A stretch of DNA of 64,000 bases, from the NCBI GenBank assembly GCA_035499555.1, contig DATJYO010000090.1, positions 124,001 to 188,000 of the forward strand. The letters run 5' to 3'. Source of the stretch: Bog-159 sp035499555. GTDB taxonomy: Bacteria > Acidobacteriota > Terriglobia > Bryobacterales > Bryobacteraceae. Shown piece after piece: positions 46,004 through 54,898 of the stretch. Every line of letters starts with the position of its first letter. Position 1 is the first letter of the stretch. The notes under the pieces are model-generated. The model saw only the letters and a program-made list of their open reading frames with translations. It was not told the origin of the DNA and made no database searches. The position numbers and the translations under genes are program-made.

Positions 46004-46561
46004 TCAGGCGTCGACGCCGGGAACCTGGAATTCGTCGTTCAGGCGGAGCGCGGCTTCACTGAACAGAGCCGCCAGCGCGGCGCGGTCCGTCTTGTCTTTC
46101 CGCAGTTCGTGGAAACGCCTTTCGAGCGTAGCGGCCATCTCCTGGTGGCGCCGCTCGATCTCGTCGCCGAGATCCTTGGACTGCTGGAGGATGGCGCCGC
46201 GCAGTTCGCGTTGCGCGCCGGCGGTCTGGTCGTTGAGTTCGCCGATCCGCCGCGCCAGATTGTCGTGGGAAGCGCCGCGTTCGTCCCGCTCGGCCCGCAG
46301 CCGCCCTTCCAGCGCTTCAAATTCCCGGTGGATGTACACCTCCAGCGCCTCAAAACGTTTCCGGGTGCTGTCGCGCAGGTCGGCCGCCTCCTTCAGCAGA
46401 GTCTCTTCCAGCCGTGCGAAGCGCCTCTCGTAGTCGCGCATCTGCGGTCCGAAGAGGATGTCCCGGATTTTTTCGACGTTGCCGGCAGATTGCGGCTCGA
46501 CGGCCGGTTTGACCTGTTCTCCGACGCTGCCATTGACTTGCGCCTCATCTACAGGACTCAT
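46004..46561 (-). CDS. Cytoplasmic coiled-coil protein heading the GTPase operon
   Basis: A 185-residue protein, almost all predicted coiled coil from residue about 30 on (RDYERRFARLEETLLKEAAD; FEALEGRLRAERDERGASHD; HQEMAATLERRFHELRKDK). There is no signal peptide. I chose the ATG at 46561 because GGAGGG lies 4 bases before it. No family is recognised. It begins the five-gene operon with OmpA-type protein, GTPase, kinase and regulator, 26 bases before the next start; a scaffold or effector role is a guess. Confidence 0.75.
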   Translation of the reverse strand: MSPVDEAQVNGSVGEQVKPAVEPQSAGNVEKIRDILFGPQMRDYERRFARLEETLLKEAADLRDSTRKRFEALEVYIHREFEALEGRLRAERDERGASHDNLARRIGELNDQTAGAQRELRGAILQQSKDLGDEIERRHQEMAATLERRFHELRKDKTDRAALAALFSEAALRLNDEFQVPGVDA

Positions 46562-46618
46562 GCGCCCTCCTTTAGGCCAATTGTGGCTGATCTCCCATGT
46601 TACACCAGTCCGTCCGTG

Positions 46619-46822
46619 ATGCTGGCATATGACGTGCACCCTCTGAGGAGCGTGAAAGAAGAGATGAGGTTCCTCAAATACCGGCGCGACGTGGTCAACG
46701 CCTGGCCGGAATCGCCTCGCAAAGCAGTGTTTTTAATCGCTATCGACAGCCGCATCCAAGACATCGAGCAGCAGGCGGCCAGGGCTTCTTCCCGGGCGCC
46801 GCGCCGCGCGGCGGCGGACTGA
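46619..46822 (+). CDS. Possible small protein (67 residues)
   Basis: A short frame from the ATG at 46619 with the sequence core SVKEEMRFLKYRRDVVNAWP and ESPRKAVFLIAIDSRIQDIE. The composition (helical, charged, basic C-terminus) looks like a real small protein rather than a shadow, and nothing else claims the strand. No family and no ribosome-binding site. It is divergent from the coiled-coil gene. Confidence 0.4.
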   Translation: MLAYDVHPLRSVKEEMRFLKYRRDVVNAWPESPRKAVFLIAIDSRIQDIEQQAARASSRAPRRAAAD

Positions 46823-46937
46823 AGAGCCGGGTCCCGTTCCGATTTGGAACAGGATGTGGCTTTTGACCGGTACCGTGAGGCGGGCTGGAAGCGTCGCCGG
46901 GATGCCTGGCGCCATCCCGGCCTGATAGAGTAGCCTC

Positions 46938-47411
46938 ATGGAGATTGTCCCGGCCGCGGCGGAGGGGCGCGTGGCCCAGGTACGAGCGCTTTTTGAGGAA
47001 TACTGGCAGTCGTTCGATTTCACACCCTGCTTTCAGAATTTCGCCGCCGAACTGGCCGGACTGCCGGGTAGCTACGTCCCTCCGGGCGGACGCCTGGCGC
47101 TGGCTCTATCCAATGGCGATCCAGCCGGATGCATCGCCTTGCGGCGCCTGGACGCCGTTCGCGCGGAAGCCAAGCGCCTGTATGTTCGGGAACGGTTCCG
47201 GGGCCAGGGAATCGGCCGTGCGCTTCTGGAATGGGTGATCGGCGAAGCCCGCGCGGCCGGCTATCGCGAATTGTTGGGCGATACCATGCCGGTCATGCGT
47301 ACCGCGCTCGCGATCTACGACCGGCTGGGCTTCGAACGCATCGCGCCTTATGCCGCCGAAACCGCTCCAGGCGCGATTTACCTGCGCCTGCCGCTGGAGG
47401 GCCGCCCATGA
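46938..47411 (+). CDS. GNAT-family N-acetyltransferase
   Basis: A 157-residue acetyltransferase. The acetyl-CoA-binding motif A is clear: KRLYVRERFRGQGIGRALLE (R/Q-x2-G-x-G/A), followed by AIYDRLGFERI near the C-terminus. The substrate is unknown. Its stop overlaps the start of the DUF3179 selenoprotein gene by 4 bases (ATGA), so the two are co-translated. A TAGAGT -10-like element ends 6 bases before the ATG. Confidence 0.9.
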   Translation: MEIVPAAAEGRVAQVRALFEEYWQSFDFTPCFQNFAAELAGLPGSYVPPGGRLALALSNGDPAGCIALRRLDAVRAEAKRLYVRERFRGQGIGRALLEWVIGEARAAGYRELLGDTMPVMRTALAIYDRLGFERIAPYAAETAPGAIYLRLPLEGRP

Positions 47412-48610
47412 ACCGCCGCGCCGCGGTCCTGATTCTCATTGCCTGCCTGGCCTTCTCCCTGACCTGCATCATCTATCCGCTCTACGTGATCCAACCGTTC
47501 CGGGCCCAGGGTGCGCATGAGCTCGCCGCCGCCCTGCTGGTGCTGCGATACAAGCTGGCGGCGGCCACGCTGTCGGCGTTCGCCGCGCTGGCGGCCCTGG
47601 TATTCTATTGGCGCGCGCAAAACCGCTGGTGGCGGCGGGCAGTCGCCACCGCTGGCGCCTTGTTGGTGTGCGCCCTGGCCGCGCTGTCTCGCGTGAACGT
47701 CTACGAGCTGATGTTTCATCCCGACGCGCATCCGGTGTTTCGCGCGGCCTCGCAGGTGAAGCTCGATAGCGACGAGAAGGTGATCGCCGTCAGATTGGGC
47801 GAAGCCGCCCGCGCGTATCCGATACGCATCGTCTCGTATCATCACGTCATCAACGACGTTCTGGATAAGGTGGCCCTCGTCGCGACGTATTGAACGCTCT
47901 GTCACACCGGTCTGGTGTGGAGCAGAGAGATCGCCGGGCTGCGGCTTACTTTTCATCTGGCCGGCATCAATAACCAGAACTTCCTGATGCGCGACGAGGA
48001 GACCGGCACGTATTGGCAGCAGATCAGCGGCAAGGCCATCGCGGGACCGCTCCAAGGGAGCCAGTTGACGCTGGTGCACTCCGACGAGTTGAATTTCGGC
48101 ACGTGGAAATCTGAACAGCCGGAAGGCACCGTGCTCGCCGACGTGCCGCGGTACGCCTTCGAGTACGCTCCCAAGAACTGGGACGTGCGTATGCAGCGCG
48201 CTCCCACCGTGATCGACTTCCATGAGCATGCTTTGAAGGCCCGCGACCTGATGCTCGGCATCCGCGCGTCCGGCGCCAGCCGGGCGTACCTCTACGATCA
48301 GGTGGTGCGCGAAAAGCTGGTCAAGGACCGCGTCGGCTCAGAAGCGGTGCTGTTAGTCGTGGGGCCTGACGGGCAATCTGTGCGCGCGTTTCGCGATCGC
48401 ATCCCGGGTGTTCCCGGCGTGCCGGACTTCTACCGCCGGCCGGACGGCCTGCTGATCGATGCCAGCACCGGCAGCGAGTGGAACTTTCCGGGCTGCGCTG
48501 TTTCCGGCAAAGCCAAAGGAACCTGCCTGGAGCCGGTCGAAGTGCTGAAGGACTATTGGTTCGACTGGCGGAATTACAATCCGGCGACCACCATCTACGG
48601 GCGCAAATGA
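47408..48610 (+). CDS. DUF3179 membrane selenoprotein candidate with in-frame UGA at residue 162
   Basis: One gene of 400 codons, including a TGA at 47891-47893 read as selenocysteine. Residues 1-100 hold three membrane helices (VLILIACLAFSLTCIIYPLY; LAAATLSAFAALAALVFYW; TAGALLVCALAAL). The rest is a DUF3179 domain: RAYPIRIVSYHHVINDVL, then ATY-Sec162-TLC165-HTGLVW, then NNQNFLMRDEETGTYWQQIS and GKAIAGPLQG. The family normally reads TYCPLC here, so UGA replaces the first Cys and leaves a Sec-x2-Cys redox motif. The hairpin at 47897-47927 fits a bacterial SECIS. Read without Sec, it would appear as two frames (47408-47893 and a second from about 47915). Function of DUF3179 is unknown; a membrane-bound thiol-redox role is inferred. 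Confidence 0.85.
47897..47927 (+). promoter_or_regulatory. Bacterial SECIS-like hairpin after the UGA codon
   Basis: Three bases after the UGA: lower stem CTCTG (47897-47901) with CAGAG (47923-47927); single bulged U at 47902 opposite GAG; upper stem CACACC (47903-47908) with GGTGTG (47914-47919); loop GGTCT (47909-47913). All eleven pairs are Watson-Crick. A bulged U and a G-U in the apical loop are what SelB recognises in the E. coli fdhF element, whose loop also contains GGUC. The loop lies 18 to 20 bases after the first base of the UGA, within the usual bacterial range. Confidence 0.85.
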
Positions 48611-48696
48611 AACTCGGCGGACGGTAACGATCTCCAGCGCCACCTGCGAGCCCCTGCTAAAATGGTCGTGAACCAATCCCCGGGAGGACCATCGAG

Positions 48697-49824
48697 TTGC
48701 CATCTGCCATCCTCGCCCTGGAAGACGGTACCGTCTTCGAGGGCCGGAGTTTTGGTGCGCCTGCCGAGCGATCCGGCGAGGTCGTCTTCAATACCGCCAT
48801 CACCGGCTACCAGGAAATCTTCACCGATCCTTCCTACGCCGGCCAGATCGTGATTCTCACCAATCCCCAGATTGGAAACTACGGCACCAACGACGCGGAC
48901 AACGAATCGGCCCATCCTTATATCGAGGGCCTGGCCGTGCGCGAGTTTTCGCCCATCACCAGCAATTGGCGCTCGCACGAAGAAGCCCGCGAGTTTCTGA
49001 GCCGGCACGGCATCCCGGTGGCCTCGGATCTGGATACGCGCGCGCTGGTCCGGCACCTGCGCACGCGCGGCGTCATGCGCGGCGTGTTGTCGGCGATGGA
49101 CACGGATGCCGCGAAACTGGTGGCGAAGGCCAGGCAGATCCCGGCCATGGCCGGCCTGGACCTGGCCAGCCGCGTTTCTACCGCGGAGCCATATGGCTGG
49201 GACCGGCCCGTGGAGCCTTGCTCCCCCTCCGAACTGGTGCCGCCGCCCGCGGAGCCGCGATTTCACGTGGTCGCTTACGATTTCGGCATCAAGCAGAACA
49301 TCCTGCGCCGCCTGGTGCAGGTGGGCTGCCGCGTCACCGTGGTCCCGGCGCTGACTTCCGCCGCGGACGTGCTGGCGCTCCAACCCGACGGCGTATTTCT
49401 CTCCAACGGTCCTGGCGATCCCGAGCCGTTGCAGGCACAGGTTTCTAACGTGCGCCAGTTGATGGGCCGCGTGCCGATCTTCGGCATCTGCCTGGGCCAC
49501 CAGATTCTCGGCCTGGCGTCCGGCGGCCGCACCTACAAGTTGAAGTTCGGCCATCGCGGCGCGAATCACCCGGTGATCAACAAGGTGACCAACAGGGTCG
49601 AGATCACCTCGCACAACCACGGCTTCGCCGTCGATCCCGATTCGCTCGACCTGAACGCAGTAGACATCACCCACATGAACCTCAACGATCAGACGCTCGA
49701 AGGTTTCCGCCATCGCAACTATCCCGCGTTCTGCGTGCAGTATCATCCGGAGGCGGCGCCCGGGCCGCACGATTCGCACTACCTGTTCGACGATTTCGTG
49801 AAGCTCATGGCGGAAGGACGCTGA
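48697..49824 (+). CDS. carA: Carbamoyl-phosphate synthase small (glutaminase) subunit
   Basis: Provides ammonia from glutamine for carbamoyl phosphate (arginine and pyrimidine synthesis). The 375-residue protein starts at TTG, preceded by GGGAGG at about 9 bases. The N-terminal domain shows ALEDGTVFEG and NTAITGYQEIFTDPSYAGQI; the class I amidotransferase domain has the Cys nucleophile in IFGICLGHQILG and the His-Glu of YHPEAAPGPHD. The carB start follows 3 bases after its stop. A TAAAAT -10-like element lies at 48658-48663. Confidence 0.97.
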   Translation: MPSAILALEDGTVFEGRSFGAPAERSGEVVFNTAITGYQEIFTDPSYAGQIVILTNPQIGNYGTNDADNESAHPYIEGLAVREFSPITSNWRSHEEAREFLSRHGIPVASDLDTRALVRHLRTRGVMRGVLSAMDTDAAKLVAKARQIPAMAGLDLASRVSTAEPYGWDRPVEPCSPSELVPPPAEPRFHVVAYDFGIKQNILRRLVQVGCRVTVVPALTSAADVLALQPDGVFLSNGPGDPEPLQAQVSNVRQLMGRVPIFGICLGHQILGLASGGRTYKLKFGHRGANHPVINKVTNRVEITSHNHGFAVDPDSLDLNAVDITHMNLNDQTLEGFRHRNYPAFCVQYHPEAAPGPHDSHYLFDDFVKLMAEGR

Positions 49825-49827
49825 CCG

Positions 49828-52800
49828 ATGCCGCGGCGAAACGATCTGCACCGCATCCTGATCATCGGCTCCGGACCTATCGTCATCGGGCAAGCCTGTG
49901 AGTTCGACTACTCCGGAACCCAGGCCGCCAAGGCTCTGCGCGCCGACGGCTACGAGGTCGTGCTGGTGAACTCCAATCCCGCCACCATCATGACGGACCC
50001 GGACCTGGCGGATCGCACTTACATCGAGCCGCTCACGCGCCCATACCTCGAAGAGATCATCGCCAGGGAACGGCCCGACGCGCTGCTGTCCACGGTGGGC
50101 GGCCAGACCGGCTTGAATCTGTCGGTGGAGCTGGCCGAAGCCGGCGTGCTCGATCACTATGGCGTGGAGCTGATCGGCGCCAAGATCGACGCCATCAAAA
50201 AGGCCGAGGACCGGCTGCTGTTCAAAGACGCCATGCGGCAGATCGGGCTGGAAACGCCCCGCTCCAAGCTGGTGAAGACCGAAGCCGAAGCGCTGGAATT
50301 CGGCGAGCGCATCGGTTACCCGTGCATCCTGCGGCCCAGTTTCACGCTGGGCGGAACCGGCGGCGGCATCGCCTACAATCGCGAGGACCTGGTCGAAATC
50401 ATCGATCGCGGCCTGGCGCTCTCGCCCGTGCATGAAGTCCTGATCGAAGAGAGCGTGCTCGGCTGGAAGGAATTCGAGCTGGAAGTGATGCGCGATTTGG
50501 CCGACAACGTGATCATTGTCTGCTCGATCGAGAACTTCGATCCCATGGGCGTGCATACCGGCGATTCCATTACCGTGGCGCCCGCCCAGACCTTGACCGA
50601 TCGCGAATACCAGATGATGCGCGACGGCGCCATACGCTGTCTGCGCGAAATCGGCGTGGACACCGGCGGGTCCAACGTGCAGTTCGCCATCGATCCCAAG
50701 ACCGGCCGCATGGTGATCATCGAGATGAATCCGCGCGTTTCGCGCAGCTCCGCGCTGGCTTCCAAGGCCACCGGATTCCCCATCGCCAAGATCGCCGCCA
50801 AGCTGGCAGTGGGCTACCGGCTGGACGAGATCCGCAACGACATCACGCGCAAGACGCCCGCCTGTTTCGAGCCGACCATCGATTACGTGGTGGTCAAGAT
50901 TCCGAAGTGGCAGTTCGAAAAATTCCCCGGCGCCGATCCCACGCTCGGCACGCAGATGAAATCGGTCGGCGAGGTGATGGCCATTGGCCGCACCTTCAAA
51001 CAGGCGTTGTGGAAGGGCGTGCGCAGCCTGGAAACCGGTAAGGCCTTCGGCTCGGAGAAGCTGGACACCCACCTGATCCCGCAAAAGCTGATCACCCCGA
51101 CGCCCGATCGCTTCCATTACATCCGCTTCGCCTTCGAAAGCGGCTACACGGCGGAAGAGATCCACGAGATGACCGCCATCGATCCCTGGTTCCTGGAGCA
51201 GGTGGAGGAGGTGATCCGCTTCAGCCCGCAGTTGGGCGCCAGCATGGAAGCGGTGAACCGGGAAACGCTCGCGCGCGCCAAACGCTACGGGATCTCCGAT
51301 GCGCAGATCGCCAAAGCCTGGAACGTGACCGAAATCGCCGTGCGGGAAAAACGCAAGGCATTGGGCGTGGAGGCCGTGTTCAATCGCGTGGATACCTGCG
51401 CGGCGGAGTTCGAAAGCTTCACGCCATATCTTTATTCGAGCTACGAAACGGCCAGCGAAGCCGAGCCGTCCGATCGCAAAAAGATCATGATCCTGGGCAG
51501 CGGCCCCAACCGCATCGGGCAGGGAATTGAGTTCGACTATTGCTGCTGCCACGCCTCCTTCGCGCTGCAGTCGATGGGCTACGAATCCATCATGGTGAAC
51601 TGCAACCCGGAGACGGTCTCCACGGACTACGACACCAGCGATCGCCTGTATTTCGAGCCGCTGACCCTGGAGCACGTGCTGAACATCTTCGATACCGAGC
51701 GCCCCGACGGCGTGATCGTCCAGTTCGGCGGGCAGACGCCGCTGACCCTGGCGCTGCCGCTCAAACGCCAGGGCGTGCCCATCATCGGCACCGATCCGGA
51801 GAATATCGACCTGGCGGAGGATCGCAAGCTGTTCGGCAAGCTGCTCGACGATCTGGGCATTCCCGCGCCGGAGAACGGATCGGCCACCAGCGTGGAAGAA
51901 GCCTGTGGCATTGCCCGCCGCATCGGCTATCCGGTGCTGGTGCGGCCCAGCTATGTCCTCGGTGGGCGCGCCATGGTCATCGCTTACGACGAAGAGATGG
52001 TGCGCCAGTACATGCGCGAAGCCGTCACGTTTTCGCAGGATCGTCCGGTGCTGATCGACCGGTTCCTGGAAGATGCCACCGAAGTGGACGTGGACGCGCT
52101 GTCCGATGGCGACGACGTGCTGATCGCCGGCATCATGGAGCACATAGAAGAAGCCGGCGTGCATTCCGGCGACAGTTCCTGCGTGCTGCCCGCGCAATCC
52201 ATCCCGCGGCGGCAATTGGAAGTCATCGCAGACTACACCGTGCGCCTGGCTAAGGCGCTGCACGTGATCGGCCTGATGAACGTGCAGTATGCCATCAAGG
52301 ATGGCACCGTATACGTGCTGGAAGTGAATCCGCGCGCTTCCCGCACCGTGCCCTACGTCAGCAAATCTACCGGCGTGCCCCTGCCGAAAATCGCCGTCGG
52401 CCTGATGCTCGGCAAACGCATACGCGATTTCACCGGCGCCACGGGCGTTTTGCCGGTGCCGCAGGATTTCGTCAAATCGCCGGTGTTCCCGTTCAACAAA
52501 TTTCCGGGCGTGGATCCCGCGCTCGGCCCGGAGATGCGGTCCACCGGTGAGGTCATGGGTGTGGGTGCCAATTTCGGCGAGGCTTTCGCCAAGGCGCAGA
52601 TCAGCGCCGGCACGCCGCTGCCCGAGAAGGGCACGGTGTTCATCAGCGTGAACGAGCACCACAAGCCCGAAGCGGTCGATGTCGCGCGCAAGTTCGCCGC
52701 CCTTGGCTTCCAGCTTGTGGCCACCCGCGGCACCGCCGCGGCCCTGCGCGCGGCGGGCCTGTCGTGCAAGACCGTCTTCAAAGTGAACGAAGGCCGTCCG

Positions 52801-53040
52801 AACGCGGTCGATCTGTTGAAGGCCGGAACCATCCAACTGGCGGTTTACACCACCGCCGGCGCCCCGGCGTTCTTCGACGAGAAGGCCATACGGCGCAGCG
52901 CGGTGATGCATCGCGTGCCGTGCATCACCACCATGAGCGGCGCGCGCGCGGCGGCCGAAGCCATGGCTGCCCGGCAACGCGATCCCATCCGGGTCTGGAG
53001 CCTGCAGCAGATTCACGCGCGCGAGAAAGCCACCGCGTGA
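49828..53040 (+). CDS. carB: Carbamoyl-phosphate synthase large subunit
   Basis: The 1070-residue ATP-dependent subunit with the classical duplicated structure. First half: LIIGSGPIVIGQACEFDYSG, PCILRPSFTLGGTGGGIAYN and IIEMNPRVSRSSALASKATG. Second half: MILGSGPNRIGQGIEFDYCC, PVLVRPSYVLGGRAMVIAYD and VLEVNPRASRTVPYVSKSTG. The C-terminal allosteric MGS-like domain begins around GTVFISVNEHHKPEAVDVA. It is full-length and intact. The following HEAT-repeat gene starts within its stop codon (GTGA). Confidence 0.98.
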   Translation: MPRRNDLHRILIIGSGPIVIGQACEFDYSGTQAAKALRADGYEVVLVNSNPATIMTDPDLADRTYIEPLTRPYLEEIIARERPDALLSTVGGQTGLNLSVELAEAGVLDHYGVELIGAKIDAIKKAEDRLLFKDAMRQIGLETPRSKLVKTEAEALEFGERIGYPCILRPSFTLGGTGGGIAYNREDLVEIIDRGLALSPVHEVLIEESVLGWKEFELEVMRDLADNVIIVCSIENFDPMGVHTGDSITVAPAQTLTDREYQMMRDGAIRCLREIGVDTGGSNVQFAIDPKTGRMVIIEMNPRVSRSSALASKATGFPIAKIAAKLAVGYRLDEIRNDITRKTPACFEPTIDYVVVKIPKWQFEKFPGADPTLGTQMKSVGEVMAIGRTFKQALWKGVRSLETGKAFGSEKLDTHLIPQKLITPTPDRFHYIRFAFESGYTAEEIHEMTAIDPWFLEQVEEVIRFSPQLGASMEAVNRETLARAKRYGISDAQIAKAWNVTEIAVREKRKALGVEAVFNRVDTCAAEFESFTPYLYSSYETASEAEPSDRKKIMILGSGPNRIGQGIEFDYCCCHASFALQSMGYESIMVNCNPETVSTDYDTSDRLYFEPLTLEHVLNIFDTERPDGVIVQFGGQTPLTLALPLKRQGVPIIGTDPENIDLAEDRKLFGKLLDDLGIPAPENGSATSVEEACGIARRIGYPVLVRPSYVLGGRAMVIAYDEEMVRQYMREAVTFSQDRPVLIDRFLEDATEVDVDALSDGDDVLIAGIMEHIEEAGVHSGDSSCVLPAQSIPRRQLEVIADYTVRLAKALHVIGLMNVQYAIKDGTVYVLEVNPRASRTVPYVSKSTGVPLPKIAVGLMLGKRIRDFTGATGVLPVPQDFVKSPVFPFNKFPGVDPALGPEMRSTGEVMGVGANFGEAFAKAQISAGTPLPEKGTVFISVNEHHKPEAVDVARKFAALGFQLVATRGTAAALRAAGLSCKTVFKVNEGRPNAVDLLKAGTIQLAVYTTAGAPAFFDEKAIRRSAVMHRVPCITTMSGARAAAEAMAARQRDPIRVWSLQQIHAREKATA

Positions 53041-54038
53041 ACCGCCCGCTGCTGGCAATCGCCCTCATGGCCGTCGCGGCCTGCGCGCAGCCGCAGAGCC
53101 TGCACATCGGTTTCATCGACTTCTACGGCTACGCCGGCATCGATCTCGATGCCATCCGCGCCCGCCTGCCGATCCACGAAGGCGACCAGGTGACCGAAGA
53201 TCAGATGGAGAAGCTGATCGATCGGATCAAGCACACCGCCGATGCCACCGGCGTGAATGCCGTGTGTTGTGACGACCAACGCCGGCTGATGTTCTACATC
53301 GGCCTGCGGGGGCGTTCGGCGCGCGACGTGCCGTACAACCCGGTGCCGCATGGCGATGCCCGGCTGCCCGCCACCGTGACGGAGCTCGATCGCCAGTTCG
53401 TGGCCGCCGTGACCGCGGCCGTCAGCGCCGGCCGCAGCGCGGAGGACCAATCCAAAGGTTACGCGCTCTCCGCCGATCCGGCTGCGCGGTCCAAGCAAAT
53501 GGCCATGCGCCGCTACGCCGTGGGCCACGAACGCCTCATCCAGCGCGTGTTGCAGTCGTCCGGCGACGCGGACCACCGCGCCATCGCCGCGCGGTTGATG
53601 GGCTACGCACGCCAGTCCCGCGAACAGATCGGTGCTCTGGTACAGGCCAGCCACGACCCCGACGAAGAGGTCCGCAACAACGCGACGCGCGCACTGTGGG
53701 TGCTGGCGGCGTCCGGTTCCAAGCCTGCCTCATGGATCCCCGCCGCGGGCTTCATTGAGATGCTGTATTCGCGTTCCTGGACCGATCGCAACAAGTCCCT
53801 CATCCTGCTGGAAGTGCTGACGCGCGGCCGCGATCCGAAGCTGCTCTCGGCGCTGCGCGCGCAGGCGCTCCCACCGCTGCTGGAGATGGCCCGCTGGCAC
53901 AACTTCGGCCACGCCGGCGGCGCCAGAATGATACTCGGCCGCTGCGCGGGCATCGAAGAACACCGGTTGGAAAAGCTGGCTTCCGCCGGCGAGGTGGACG
54001 TCATCCTCGCCGCGCTGCAAGCCCGGCCCGGCAGGTGA
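53037..54038 (+). CDS. Exported HEAT-repeat protein
   Basis: A 333-residue protein with a GTG start overlapping the carB stop by 4 bases. It has a signal peptide (PLLAIALMAVAACAQPQ) and a POTRA-like beginning (FIDFYGYAGIDLDAIRARLP, IHEGDQVTEDQMEKLIDRI), as in some outer-membrane assembly proteins, before an alpha-helical HEAT-like repeat region (HRAIAARLMGYARQSREQIG; EEVRNNATRALWVLAASG). No catalytic residues are apparent. The coupling to carB looks like transcriptional hitch-hiking, not a functional link. Confidence 0.75.
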   Translation: MNRPLLAIALMAVAACAQPQSLHIGFIDFYGYAGIDLDAIRARLPIHEGDQVTEDQMEKLIDRIKHTADATGVNAVCCDDQRRLMFYIGLRGRSARDVPYNPVPHGDARLPATVTELDRQFVAAVTAAVSAGRSAEDQSKGYALSADPAARSKQMAMRRYAVGHERLIQRVLQSSGDADHRAIAARLMGYARQSREQIGALVQASHDPDEEVRNNATRALWVLAASGSKPASWIPAAGFIEMLYSRSWTDRNKSLILLEVLTRGRDPKLLSALRAQALPPLLEMARWHNFGHAGGARMILGRCAGIEEHRLEKLASAGEVDVILAALQARPGR

Positions 54039-54836
54039 CTACTCTGCCGGCGGCCCGGCCTTCCGATAATCGTAGTAAGCCTGGTCGGCCTGATCGTGAT
54101 GCGAGAACACGAACAGCACCTTGGCAGTGGCCTGCATCTGGTAGTGTGACGGCAGCCAGACGCCGTCGCTCACCGGCCGGTACTCCAGCTCGAAGCGCGT
54201 GCCCGGCTCCACGCGCGCGATGAAACCCTCAATCCAGACCGGGTGAATGACATGCGCCTCTACCTTTACCCACTGGAAAGTCTGGGTATCGATCCAAAGT
54301 TCGCCGCGCATTCCGGTCAATACCCGGGTGTCGCGATTGGGCGGCCTGTAGCCCGGGCGCGGCGTAGCTTGAAGGTCGTACACTCGGCGCCCCTCCAGGT
54401 TTTCCGTGCCGACCAGCTTGAAGTCGAACGCGGCGGTCAATTGATTCATTAACTGGTGGTCGCGCCGCCGGTCCGCGCGATAAGCGGCGATCCGGCGCTG
54501 TCTCTCACCGGGTGTCTCGTGGCGCCGGCGCGCGATGGCCGCGGCCAGCTTGCGCTTTTCCTGCAACTGCTCGGAGGGGGATATCCGGGCTCCATTGATG
54601 GCCGTGAGCTGCTGGTACGGCGAGCCCGAGATCATTCTTACCCGATAAGTCCTGGTTCCGTGACCGGTTTGGTCGCGCTCCTGATACTCATACTGCGGGG
54701 CGGCCAACCAATCCCGCTGGTTGGCCGCCACGGACCGCTGTATGATTGTGGCCGCGCCGGGCGCGGAGACGACACCCCACATTGTACCTGGCCCCATGAC
54801 AGCGAGGAGCCAAATCGCCTGTATCCTCCATGGCAC
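54039..54836 (-). CDS. Exported protein of unknown function
   Basis: A 265-residue protein with a GTG start and signal-like N-terminus (RIQAIWLLAVMGPGTMWGVV). The mature part contains beta-rich segments (EYQERDQTGHGTRTYRVRMI; RVYDLQATPRPGYRPPNRD; GELWIDTQTFQWVKVEAHVI) that recall LolA/LppX-like lipoprotein-carrier folds, and a helical Arg-rich insert (EKRKLAAAIARRRHETPGER). The similarity is by appearance; I cannot name a family. It is convergent with the HEAT-repeat gene, stop to stop. Confidence 0.7.
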   Translation of the reverse strand: MPWRIQAIWLLAVMGPGTMWGVVSAPGAATIIQRSVAANQRDWLAAPQYEYQERDQTGHGTRTYRVRMISGSPYQQLTAINGARISPSEQLQEKRKLAAAIARRRHETPGERQRRIAAYRADRRRDHQLMNQLTAAFDFKLVGTENLEGRRVYDLQATPRPGYRPPNRDTRVLTGMRGELWIDTQTFQWVKVEAHVIHPVWIEGFIARVEPGTRFELEYRPVSDGVWLPSHYQMQATAKVLFVFSHHDQADQAYYDYRKAGPPAE

Positions 54837-54898
54837 GATAGCTGTCAGTGCATCTTGCGTTCCAGACTAACCCAGCTAACGTGCTATTAGATACTGAC

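Noticed and set aside
47915..48610. Separate gene starting at an internal GTG for the second half of the DUF3179 protein
   Set aside because: It would begin inside the conserved domain and lacks a ribosome-binding site; the UGA readthrough model explains the sequence better.
48595..53058. A very long open frame on the minus strand opposite carA and carB (about 1490 codons)
   Set aside because: It is the antisense shadow of two well-conserved genes in high-GC DNA; its translation is rich in His, Arg and Gly without any recognisable family.
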